Assembly: GCA_027062985.1 (NCBI GenBank)
Contig: JAMOSR010000066.1
Coordinates: forward strand, 1-7,531
DNA length: 7,531 nt
Reading direction: 5' to 3'
Origin: Nautiliaceae bacterium
GTDB lineage: Bacteria; Campylobacterota; Campylobacteria; Campylobacterales; Nautiliaceae
In this document: piece after piece, positions 1-5,017 of the stretch
Position numbering within the stretch: the first letter of the stretch is position 1
Layout: the number at the start of each line of letters is the position of its first letter
Position numbers and translations under genes: made by a program
The notes under the pieces: generated by a model
What the model was told of the DNA's origin: nothing
Seen by the model: the letters and a program-made list of their open reading frames with translations, nothing else
The model's database searches: none

Positions 1-58
1 GATTTTCTTCTATTTTGATGTCTTGTTTTTTTTCGAGTTTGTCGGTGAAAATAAACAT
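1..58 (-). CDS. 5' end of an unidentified protein gene (partial)
   Basis: An ATG at 58-56 on the minus strand opens a frame that stays open to the window edge, giving 19 codons that begin MFIFTDKLEKK. A textbook Shine-Dalgarno sequence (AAAGGAGGT, plus positions 63-71) lies 5 nt upstream of the ATG, and an extended -10 promoter lies about 70 nt upstream, so the start is well supported. The visible residues are charged and hydrophilic, with no signal peptide or recognisable motif. I do not recognise the family and assign no function. The leader upstream is unusually structured (separate entries), so expression of this gene is probably controlled at the RNA level; that last point is inference. 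Confidence 0.75.
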   Translation of the reverse strand, partial: MFIFTDKLEKKQDIKIEEN

Positions 59-61
59 AAA

Positions 62-79
62 AACCTCCTTTAGGAGGTT
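62..79 (-). promoter_or_regulatory. Ribosome-binding site inside a perfect hairpin
   Basis: AACCTCC (62-68) and GGAGGTT (73-79) form a perfect 7-bp stem with a 4-nt loop. Read on the minus strand, the 3' arm of this stem is the Shine-Dalgarno of the gene starting at 58, and the 5' arm is a perfect anti-Shine-Dalgarno. When folded, the ribosome-binding site is hidden. The stem is followed by a short T run before the ATG, so it also resembles a weak intrinsic terminator. Confidence 0.7.
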
Positions 80-122
80 GCAGGGGCTAAAAATTTGTGC
101 AAATTTATAGCCTCTACAACCT
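75..122 (-). promoter_or_regulatory. Long 5' leader stem-loop, alternative to the SD hairpin
   Basis: Plus positions 75-89 and 108-122 pair as a 15-position stem, with one G-U and one A-C mismatch in the minus-strand RNA. It continues after an A/A mismatch into AAATTT (91-96) with AAATTT (101-106) around a 4-nt loop. The 5' edge coincides with the transcription start expected from the -10 at 130-135, so the RNA should begin with this hairpin. Its 3' arm shares positions 75-79 with the anti-Shine-Dalgarno arm of the hairpin at 62-79, so the two folds exclude each other. This layout is typical of riboswitch-like or attenuator leaders. I do not recognise a known riboswitch class. A plain mRNA-stabilising 5' hairpin is the simpler alternative. 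Confidence 0.6.
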
Positions 123-129
123 TTTTGAA

Positions 130-138
130 ATTATAACA
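130..138 (-). promoter_or_regulatory. Extended -10 promoter of the gene starting at 58
   Basis: On the minus strand TGTTATAAT (138-130) is a perfect extended -10 element (TG-N-TATAAT). There is no good -35, which is usual for Campylobacterota sigma-70 promoters. The expected start is near 123, giving a leader of about 65 nt. Confidence 0.65.
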
Positions 139-164
139 AAAAGCGGAAAAAAAATCCCAGTGCC

Positions 165-206
165 GTTTTATGTTAAAAAAATGTAAATAATACCAAAACA
201 TAAAAC
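165..206. repeat. 10-bp perfect inverted repeat, possible operator
   Basis: GTTTTATGTT (165-174) and AACATAAAAC (197-206) are perfect inverted copies separated by 22 bp. The repeat lies upstream of the promoter at 130-138, at about -42 to -83 relative to the predicted start, where a regulator could bind. In minus-strand RNA it could form a hairpin, but the following T8 tract starts about 10 nt after the stem, so it is a poor terminator. The role is unknown. Confidence 0.4.
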
Positions 207-221
207 AACTCTTACATTCAT

Positions 222-394
222 CTTTTCTTGGTACTGACTAAATACGCTCAACAAGAGTGCAAATTTTTTAACACTTCGAAAAAGCTAAAAAGTGCAAACA
301 CAAGCGCCCTTCGGGTTAAGTGCACTTTTTTTAACGCTTTTTCTCCGTTAAAATTTGCAATTGTTTCACTTTATTTAGACAGTACCCTTTTCTT
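222..394. mobile_element. MITE-like palindromic element with 8-bp target duplication
   Basis: The element proper is 230-386 (157 bp). Its ends are terminal inverted repeats: GGTACTGACTAAATA at 230-244, and the reverse complement of GGTACTGTCTAAATA at 372-386, matching at 14 of 15 positions. It is flanked by a perfect direct repeat CTTTTCTT at 222-229 and 387-394, the mark of transposition with an 8-bp staggered cut. Inside, further arms pair: 258-272 with 347-359, 279-285 with 336-342, and 287-296 with 321-330, capped by CCC-TTC-GGG (307-315). Nearly the whole element can therefore fold into one long hairpin. No transposase reading frame fits, so it must be mobilised in trans. TIRs starting GG and 8-bp duplications occur in IS256 and IS1595 families, but I cannot assign the parent. 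Confidence 0.8.
287..332 (+). terminator. Possible intrinsic terminator inside the MITE
   Basis: AAAAAGTGCA (287-296) and TGCACTTTTT (321-330) form a 10-bp stem around a branched loop containing CCCTTCGGG, ending in a 7-T run (326-332). The mirror-image arm also gives a T5 run on the minus strand, so it may terminate in both directions. The large loop weakens the call. Confidence 0.35.
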
Positions 395-397
395 TCC

Positions 398-429
398 CCC
401 CTAAAATAAATGTTTGATTTATTTTGGGG
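398..429. repeat. AT-rich hairpin with C4/G4 base
   Basis: CCCC (398-401) plus AAAATAAA (403-410) pair with TTTATTTT (418-425) plus GGGG (426-429), with T402 bulged and a 7-nt loop. No T run follows on either strand, so it is not a standard terminator. It sits just outside the right MITE duplication and downstream of the candidate RNA, so it could be an RNA end-protecting structure or part of a longer read-through transcript. Confidence 0.45.
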
Positions 430-448
430 ATTGGTATAACGACAAAGC

Positions 449-487
449 AAAAAAATACACGGTTGCAAAACTTAGCAAAATCCGAGT
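449..487 (-). terminator. Intrinsic terminator for luxS and/or the downstream RNA
   Basis: On the minus strand a hairpin is built from ACTCGG (487-482) with CCGTGT (462-457), allowing one mismatch, and TTGC (478-475) with GCAA (466-463). A seven-T run (455-449) follows. The stem is modest and bulged, but the arm plus T-tract layout is right, and no better terminator exists directly after luxS. Confidence 0.45.
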
Positions 488-522
488 ATTGCGTAGACAA
501 AAACAGATGCTTGGCTGCCATA
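449..522 (-). ncRNA. Candidate small RNA immediately downstream of luxS
   Basis: A promoter very close to sigma-70 consensus (529-557) predicts a minus-strand transcript starting near 522. About 35 nt into it a hairpin begins (460-466 with 475-487), and this is followed by a T7 run at 455-449. Together they predict an RNA of about 74 nt with its own promoter and terminator, lying only about 50 bp past the luxS stop and in the same orientation. In C. jejuni a small RNA (CjNC110) is known next to luxS in the downstream intergenic region. Whether this one is related is inference, and I see no sequence proof. An ATG at 521 opens a 48-codon frame ending in the MITE repeat, so a leaderless small protein is a less likely alternative. 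Confidence 0.45.
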
Positions 523-528
523 TTTTTT

Positions 529-557
529 ATATTAACGGAAAAAAATTATTATGTCAA
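529..557 (-). promoter_or_regulatory. Near-consensus sigma-70 promoter after luxS
   Basis: On the minus strand TTGACA (557-552), a 17-bp spacer, and TAATAT (534-529) give a perfect -35, optimal spacing, and a 5/6 -10. It lies only 16 bp beyond the luxS stop codon and reads away from it. This is the best promoter match in the window, although no convincing protein gene follows. Confidence 0.6.
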
Positions 558-572
558 ATTATTTTTTGAATT

Positions 573-1106
573 TCATTTTCCTAAAAATTTTATTTTTGAC
601 ACGTCAACGTTGCAATCGTTTGGAATGTTTTTAGGATTAAGCGCTAAGGATTCATTATTCATTATGACAATTTCATTATTTAATATATGTTTGGCAACTT
701 TTTTGGCACCTTCGAGTGAGTGCATATAACAGCTTCCGCACTGGTAAATATTTGCTTCCGGAATTTCATTTGTCTTTAGAATATTTTGCATAGATTTTCT
801 AAAAGCCTCTACAATTTCTTTATCTTCAGGTTCTCCTATTACGCTCATATAAAATCCTGTCCTGCAACCCATAGGGGAAATATCGATTATTTCATAATTT
901 GGAAGATTGTCTCTCATATATCCCGCAAAAAGATGTTCTAATGTGTGCATGGCTTTTTCATCTATAATTTCAACGTTTGGTTTTGCGAATCTGAGGTCAT
1001 ATACGGTAATAGTGTCTCCTTTTGGAGTTTTCATTTTTTTTGCAACTCTAACTCCGGGAGAAGGCATTTTTACATGGTCTACTAAAAAACTGTCAAGCAT
1101 TGGCAT
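573..1106 (-). CDS. luxS: S-ribosylhomocysteine lyase LuxS
   Basis: LuxS cleaves S-ribosylhomocysteine to homocysteine and DPD, the precursor of autoinducer-2, in the cytosolic activated methyl cycle. The 177-residue product begins MPMLDSF as in other LuxS proteins. It carries the metal-site HTLEH motif (H54, E57, H58), the catalytic cysteine in SPMGCRTGFYM (C81), and the third metal ligand in YQCGSCYMHSLEGAK (C123). It is somewhat longer than the usual 150-172 residues because of a C-terminal extension rich in Asn and Lys. A Shine-Dalgarno AAGGAA precedes the ATG. The gene stands alone, divergent from rpsB, and is followed by a promoter and candidate RNA. No pfs or other methyl-cycle gene is next to it in the window. 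Confidence 0.97.
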   Translation of the reverse strand: MPMLDSFLVDHVKMPSPGVRVAKKMKTPKGDTITVYDLRFAKPNVEIIDEKAMHTLEHLFAGYMRDNLPNYEIIDISPMGCRTGFYMSVIGEPEDKEIVEAFRKSMQNILKTNEIPEANIYQCGSCYMHSLEGAKKVAKHILNNEIVIMNNESLALNPKNIPNDCNVDVSKIKFLGK

Positions 1107-1149
1107 GGTTTTTCCTTTTTTTAAGTAAATTTTAATTAATTTTTATAGC

Positions 1150-1158
1150 ATTTTATCA
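1150..1158 (-). promoter_or_regulatory. Likely luxS promoter -10 element
   Basis: TGATAAAAT on the minus strand (1158-1150) is an extended -10 (TG-N-TAAAAT), 44 bp upstream of the luxS ATG. It predicts a leader of about 37 nt. The -35 region is AT-rich without a consensus match. Confidence 0.45.
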
Positions 1159-1164
1159 TAAAAA

Positions 1165-1175
1165 TATAGTAAAAT
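1165..1175 (+). promoter_or_regulatory. Likely rpsB-tsf promoter -10 region
   Basis: TATAGT (1165-1170) and the overlapping TAAAAT (1170-1175) are the best -10 candidates upstream of rpsB, predicting a start near 1177-1182 and a leader of about 100 nt. No clear -35 is present. Confidence 0.4.
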
Positions 1176-1191
1176 TCCATTTCAATCCTCA

Positions 1192-1257
1192 CCTCTCAAT
1201 CCTTGGACGGGTTGCAGCGTAGCTGTTAACGGGGAGGGAGGCTAAACCCAATCCAGG
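1192..1257 (+). promoter_or_regulatory. Structured rpsB leader, probable S2 autoregulatory site
   Basis: This stretch is much more GC-rich than the surrounding spacer. 1202-1207 pairs with 1252-1257 (one G-U) and GGGTT (1209-1213) pairs with AACCC (1245-1249), forming an 11-bp two-part helix with a small asymmetric internal loop. Inside it CAGC (1215-1218) and GCTG (1222-1225) form a hairpin, followed by a purine-rich GGGGAGGGAGG. Upstream CCTCTC (1192-1197) can pair with either GGGAGG copy (1232-1237 or 1236-1241), which would make a pseudoknot. Ribosomal protein S2 represses rpsB-tsf through its 5' UTR in Gammaproteobacteria. A similar role here is inferred from position and structure only. 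Confidence 0.5.
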
Positions 1258-1283
1258 AAAACAAAATAATTCAAGGAGCAAAA

Positions 1284-2120
1284 ATGGCGTGTAACGTAAC
1301 AATGAAAGATTTATTAGAGTGCGGTGTTCATTTCGGACATCAAAAAAGAAGATGGAACCCGAAAATGAAAAAATATATTTTCGGTGTAAGAAAAAATATT
1401 TATATTATCGACCTACAAAAAACATTAAGACATCTTAAATATGCATGTAATGTTGTAAGAGATGCGGCGGCTGAAGGAAAAACAATTCTTTTTGTCGGAA
1501 CAAAAAAACAGGCTGTTGAAGCTATTAAAGAACATGCTGAGAGATGCGGTATGCCGTATGTAAACCACAGATGGCTTGGCGGAATGCTTACAAACTTTCC
1601 AACTATTCAAAAATCAATCAGAAAACTTGAAATTATCGAAAAAATGCAAGAAAGCGGTCAGGTAAACCTTTTAACTAAAAAAGAAAGATTAATTCTTGAA
1701 AGAAGAAGAGCTAAACTTGAAAAAGTTCTCGGCGGTATCAGACATATGAAAAAACTTCCTGATATGCTTTTTATCATCGATACTGTAAAAGAGAGAATTG
1801 CGGTTGCCGAAGCTAACAAACTTGGTATTCCAATTGTAGCGCCTGTTGATACAAACTGTGACCCTGATTTAATCGATTATCCGATTCCAGGAAACGATGA
1901 TGCAATAAGAAGTGTAAACCTTTTCTGTAAAACAATGGCTGATGCGATTATTGAAGGTAAAGAAATGGCTGAGAGTGCAGCAGAAGAAGCACCTGTAAGC
2001 GAAGAAGAAATCGAACAGGAAATTAAAGAAATTAAAGAAGAAGCTGCTGAAGAAGCAAAAAACGAAGAAGAAATCGCTGAAGAAATTAAAGAAATCAAAG
2101 CTCAAAAAGAGGAGGCGTAA
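1284..2120 (+). CDS. rpsB: 30S ribosomal protein S2
   Basis: S2 is a component of the 30S ribosomal subunit and needs S1 contact for translation initiation. The 278-residue product matches the family throughout: GVHFGHQ and WNPKMKKYIFG near the start, ILFVGTKKQA, VNHRWLGGMLTN in the middle, LGGIRHMKKLPDMLFIIDT, and VDTNCDPDLIDYPIPGNDDAIR toward the end. It is about 37 residues longer than E. coli S2, because residues from about 228 on form a Glu/Lys-rich helical tail with EEIEQEIKEIKEE-type repeats. The ATG is preceded by AAGGAG 5 nt upstream. The last codons (AAAGAGGAGGCG) also serve as the Shine-Dalgarno of tsf, which starts 1 nt after the stop. Confidence 0.98.
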   Translation: MACNVTMKDLLECGVHFGHQKRRWNPKMKKYIFGVRKNIYIIDLQKTLRHLKYACNVVRDAAAEGKTILFVGTKKQAVEAIKEHAERCGMPYVNHRWLGGMLTNFPTIQKSIRKLEIIEKMQESGQVNLLTKKERLILERRRAKLEKVLGGIRHMKKLPDMLFIIDTVKERIAVAEANKLGIPIVAPVDTNCDPDLIDYPIPGNDDAIRSVNLFCKTMADAIIEGKEMAESAAEEAPVSEEEIEQEIKEIKEEAAEEAKNEEEIAEEIKEIKAQKEEA

Positions 2121-2121
2121 T

Positions 2122-3045
2122 ATGGCAAACATTACAGCGGCAATGGTAAAGGCACTCAGAGAAAAAACAGGTGCCGGGATGATGGATTGTAAAAAAGCAC
2201 TTGTTGAAGCTGAAGGAAACGAAGAAAAAGCTCTTGAAATTTTAAGAAAAAAAGGGCTTGCAAAAGCGGCTAAAAAAGCTGACAGAAACGCGGCTGAGGG
2301 AAGAGTGGAAATTTATATTACTCCTGATTATAAAAAAGGAAGCATGGTTGAAGTAAACTGTGAAACAGATTTTGTTGCAAAAACAGATGAATTTATCGAA
2401 TTTACAAAAGAAATTGTAAAAACTGTTAATGTAAGCGATATAGCAGATGTGGATTCTTTAATGAAAACACCGTTCGGTGAGGGGACTTTTGAAGAAGAAC
2501 TTAAAGTAAAAATTGCTAAAATCGGTGAAAATATAGTTGTTAGAAGAATAGCTACAATCAAAGCTCCGGAAAACGGAATTGTTAACGGATACATTCACGC
2601 AGGCGGAAAAGTAGGCGTACTTGTAGCGGCTGCCTGTGACAAACCTGAAACCTGCGAAGCTATTAAAGATACGTTAAAAGATATTGCTATGCATATAGCA
2701 GCTATGAAGCCTATGTATTTAAATCCTGAAAGCGTTCCGGCTGAGGTAATTGAAAAAGAAAAAGAAATTGCTAAAGCTCAACTTCTAAAAGAAGGGAAAC
2801 CAGAAAACGTAATTGAAAAAATTATCCCTGGTAAAATCAAAAAATTCTATCAGGAAGTTTGTCTAACAGATCAGGAATATGTAAAAGCTGAGAAAAAAGA
2901 AAGCGTAGCAGAAGCTCTTAGCAAAGCTGCAAAAGCGGCAGGCGGAGAAGCAAAACTTGTTGATTTCATCAGATTTGAAGTTGGTGAAGGTCTTGTTAAA
3001 AACGCATGCAATATGGCTGATGAGGTAGCGGCGGCTCTTTCTTAA
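2122..3045 (+). CDS. tsf: Elongation factor Ts
   Basis: EF-Ts is the guanine nucleotide exchange factor that recharges EF-Tu with GTP. The 307-residue product has the N-terminal UBA-like domain (LREKTGAGMMDCKKAL, about residues 12-27, through ILRKKG). It has the EF-Tu-contacting TDFV motif (82-85, within NCETDFVAK), the core sequence AKIGENIVVRR, and a second core half (HAGGKVGVLV through AMHIAAMKPMYL). Length is close to the family norm. Its ribosome-binding site AGAGGAGG lies within the end of rpsB and only 1 nt separates the genes, so the two are co-transcribed and probably translationally coupled, as in most bacteria. Confidence 0.98.
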   Translation: MANITAAMVKALREKTGAGMMDCKKALVEAEGNEEKALEILRKKGLAKAAKKADRNAAEGRVEIYITPDYKKGSMVEVNCETDFVAKTDEFIEFTKEIVKTVNVSDIADVDSLMKTPFGEGTFEEELKVKIAKIGENIVVRRIATIKAPENGIVNGYIHAGGKVGVLVAAACDKPETCEAIKDTLKDIAMHIAAMKPMYLNPESVPAEVIEKEKEIAKAQLLKEGKPENVIEKIIPGKIKKFYQEVCLTDQEYVKAEKKESVAEALSKAAKAAGGEAKLVDFIRFEVGEGLVKNACNMADEVAAALS

Positions 3046-3071
3046 GCCCCGTTTTTTCCTTAAAAAAGGCT
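3044..3071 (+). promoter_or_regulatory. Hairpin covering the ribosome-binding site of the ABC gene
   Basis: AGCC (3045-3048) and TTTTTT (3052-3057) pair with AAAAAA (3062-3067) and GGCT (3068-3071), leaving three bulged bases and a 4-nt loop. The 3' arm contains the AAAAAAGG that should act as the Shine-Dalgarno of the next gene. No T run follows, so it is not a normal terminator. It may damp translation of the ABC ATPase relative to the highly expressed tsf upstream. Confidence 0.35.
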
Positions 3072-3074
3072 CTT

Positions 3075-3716
3075 ATGCTTAAAGCTGAAAATATTAGGCA
3101 CTCTTTTGATTATTTATTGTTTGAAAACGTTGATTTGGAAATTAAGCCAAAAGATAAAATAGCGATAGTAGGAAGCAGCGGAAGTGGAAAATCTACTCTT
3201 CTTCATATACTTTCTTCTTTTTTAAAACCTCAAAGCGGAAATGTTTATTATAAAGATAAAGAGCTTTATTCTTTAAAAGAAAAGGAACTTATTGCTATAA
3301 GAAGATATGATTTTGGTATTATTTTTCAGTTTCATTATCTTTTTAATACTTTTACGGCGCTTGAAAATATACAGGCGGCTGCTATTTTAGCCGGTACTGA
3401 AATAGATTATTCTCTTTTAGAAAGACTCGGTATAAAGGATGTCATAAATCAGAATGTTCAGACATTAAGCGGCGGACAGCAGCAGAGGGTAAGCGTAGCT
3501 AGGGTTCTTACTAAAAAACCGAAAATTATATTTGCCGACGAGCCTACTGGAAATCTGGATAAAGAAAACGCTTTTGAGGTTATTGATGTTTTATTCGAGT
3601 ATTGCGATAATAATAACGCTTCTTTAATAACGGTAACTCATGACATAGAAATAGCGGCTAAATTTGATAAAATTTATTATCTTAAAGATAAAAGGCTGAT
3701 GCTTGTGGATAACTGA
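3075..3716 (+). CDS. ABC transporter ATP-binding protein, LolD/MacB-like
   Basis: This is a single ABC ATPase domain of 213 residues, the usual length for the LolD/FtsE/MacB class, which powers lipoprotein release or export machines. Visible motifs are Walker A GSSGSGKST (33-41), Q-loop Q85 in IIFQFHYLF, signature LSGGQQQR (131-138), Walker B IIFADEPTGNLD (151-162, with D155 and E156), and the H-loop HD (H189). The DEPTGNLD form is characteristic of the LolD-type group. No membrane partner is encoded in the window, so the transported substrate cannot be assigned. The ATG is preceded by AAAAAAGG. The 3' end overlaps fliR by 14 nt. The same gene lies between tsf and fliR in C. jejuni, as an established neighbour. 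Confidence 0.93.
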   Translation: MLKAENIRHSFDYLLFENVDLEIKPKDKIAIVGSSGSGKSTLLHILSSFLKPQSGNVYYKDKELYSLKEKELIAIRRYDFGIIFQFHYLFNTFTALENIQAAAILAGTEIDYSLLERLGIKDVINQNVQTLSGGQQQRVSVARVLTKKPKIIFADEPTGNLDKENAFEVIDVLFEYCDNNNASLITVTHDIEIAAKFDKIYYLKDKRLMLVDN

Positions 3717-4470
3717 GTTACTAACTCCCGTTAATACTGTTACTTTTTTATTGCTTTTTATCAGAATTTCCTCTTTTATGAGTTTTTTGCCTTTTTTTAA
3801 TTATATGACGATTCCTTTAAGTGCAAAAGCAGCCTTAGCTTTATGGCTTACTATTTTATTTTATCCTATAACTCCCAAAATAACGTTTGATATAAATTTT
3901 TTAAATATTGTTTTGGCTATTTTAAACGAAACGGCTTTTGCTTTTTTTGTGGGAATGGCTTTAAATCTTATTTTTGATATATTGAAATTTGCCGCCGAGC
4001 AGATAAGTTTTGTTATGGGATTTACAATGGCAAATATAATAGACCCTAACTTCGGAACGCAGTCGACTATTTTGGCTCAGTTTTTTAACTGGATAGCGAT
4101 TTTGGTGTTTATATCTTTTGGAGGAGACCATATAGAAATTATGCTTTTAAATAAAATTATGCAGGAGCTGCCTTTTGGGGCTTTTTTCAGTTATGAACAT
4201 GTATATGAATATTTTTTGGTGTTTATGGGTAAATATTTTCTTTTAGGTGTTGCTCTTGGATTTCCTATTATTGCAATTTCTTTAATGAGCGATATAATAT
4301 TCGGGATGATTATGAAAACAATGCCTCAGTTTAACCTGTTGGTTGTTGGATTTCCAATTAAGATTTTTGTTTCGTTTCTCGTTTTAATGTCTATTATAGG
4401 CAGTATGATGGTTGTGTTTGAAAGAGAGATAAAAACGGCTTTTAACGCTATTTTGTCTTTTTTTACTTAG
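3703..4470 (+). CDS. fliR: Flagellar export apparatus protein FliR
   Basis: FliR is an inner-membrane component of the flagellar type III export gate, working with FliP and FliQ. The 255-residue product is strongly hydrophobic, with about six membrane segments. It has features of the family: an N-terminal LLLFIRISSFMSFLPFF segment, IPLSAKAALALWLT, a central AAEQISFVMGFTMANIIDPN, and the C-terminal MPQFNLLVVGFPIKI. The start is TTG at 3703. An in-frame TGA lies two codons upstream, so no earlier start is possible, and AAAAGG is correctly spaced before it. The gene overlaps the ABC ATPase gene by 14 nt, suggesting coupled translation. Its stop overlaps the end of the convergent nuclease gene. 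Confidence 0.95.
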   Translation: MWITELLTPVNTVTFLLLFIRISSFMSFLPFFNYMTIPLSAKAALALWLTILFYPITPKITFDINFLNIVLAILNETAFAFFVGMALNLIFDILKFAAEQISFVMGFTMANIIDPNFGTQSTILAQFFNWIAILVFISFGGDHIEIMLLNKIMQELPFGAFFSYEHVYEYFLVFMGKYFLLGVALGFPIIAISLMSDIIFGMIMKTMPQFNLLVVGFPIKIFVSFLVLMSIIGSMMVVFEREIKTAFNAILSFFT

Positions 4471-4987
4471 AAAGCCTGTATGGTTTTGCGTTTTTGGAAA
4501 GAGTATAGAAAAAGTTGTTAAATTTTTTTATAAGCTCTTTATCTTTTTCTATAATAAGATATTCATAATTTTTATAAAACGCGCTGTAGGAGTAATTGGC
4601 ACTGCCGGTAACGATATATTTGTCGTCTATAATGCTTAATTTAACATGCATTTTTGCCCTATTGCCGTTTTTGTATCTTTTTCCGCTTATAAGTTTTATA
4701 TTTATGTTTTTTATGGTTGCAAGGTTGGGTATTACGCTTCTTTTATATTTTGCTTCTTTTTTATCCGCGACAATATATATCTTAACGCCTTTTTTAGCGG
4801 CTTTTTTTAAAGATGTTGATAATTTTTTGTTTGTAAAGCTGTAAATGGCTATTTTTATGGATTTGTGCGCATGAGAATATAAAGATGCAAGTTTCTGTTC
4901 GGCTTTTTTACCTTCTTGAGGCATAAAATAGACTTCTTTTGCGAGAATAAATTGGCTTAATAAAATAAGCAGTAGAAATTTTTTCAA
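4463..4987 (-). CDS. Secreted phospholipase D-family nuclease (NucT/Nuc-like)
   Basis: The 174-residue product has a signal peptide (positively charged start, hydrophobic core about residues 4-15, likely cleavage after ILA at 16) followed by a single PLD domain. The HKD motif is complete: H114, K116, D121, then G128-S129 and N131 in HVKLSIIDDKYIVTGSAN. Single-HKD proteins of this size act as dimers and include the plasmid endonuclease Nuc and Helicobacter pylori NucT, a membrane-linked nuclease. The length and layout fit that group, so degradation of extracellular or periplasmic DNA/RNA is likely. The start is TTG at 4987, preceded by a strong AAAAGGGGG; no in-frame ATG lies upstream. It is the only minus-strand gene between rpsB and argS and overlaps the fliR end by 8 nt, with no terminator visible between them. 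Confidence 0.85.
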   Translation of the reverse strand: MKKFLLLILLSQFILAKEVYFMPQEGKKAEQKLASLYSHAHKSIKIAIYSFTNKKLSTSLKKAAKKGVKIYIVADKKEAKYKRSVIPNLATIKNINIKLISGKRYKNGNRAKMHVKLSIIDDKYIVTGSANYSYSAFYKNYEYLIIEKDKELIKKFNNFFYTLSKNAKPYRLSK

Positions 4988-5003
4988 AAATCCCCCTTTT
5001 TTA

Positions 5004-5017
5004 ATTATAATTATAAT
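5004..5017. promoter_or_regulatory. Palindromic divergent promoter with tandem TATAAT boxes
   Basis: The plus strand has TATAAT at 5006-5011 and 5012-5017. The same bases give minus-strand TATAAT at 5009-5004 and 5015-5010. One AT-rich block therefore holds two perfect -10 boxes in each direction, for the nuclease gene (leader about 10 nt) and the acidic protein operon (leader about 14 nt). The two RNA polymerase sites overlap completely and should exclude one another. Confidence 0.55.

Noticed and set aside
230..386. A CRISPR array or attachment site
   Set aside because: The repeats are inverted and form one palindrome, not regularly spaced direct repeats, and the flanking 8-bp duplication points to transposition.
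375..521. Minus-strand 48-codon frame starting at the predicted transcription start after luxS and stopping inside the MITE repeat
   Set aside because: It would have to be leaderless, has no family resemblance, crosses the terminator-like hairpin and ends in mobile DNA. A non-coding RNA explains the promoter better, though a leaderless peptide cannot be fully excluded.
424..729. Plus-strand open frame of 101 codons
   Set aside because: It lies largely antisense to the 3' half of luxS, lacks a ribosome-binding site and a recognisable domain, and its composition is that of a shadow frame.
1192..1257. Signal recognition particle RNA or tRNA upstream of rpsB
   Set aside because: The GC-rich block lacks the conserved SRP tetraloop helix sequence and any tRNA cloverleaf or TTC motif. 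Its position inside the expected rpsB leader fits a cis-acting element.
1869..2132. Minus-strand Phe/Ser-rich frames opposite the rpsB tail
   Set aside because: They are complements of the GAA/AAA-rich coding tail of rpsB, with no independent start signals.
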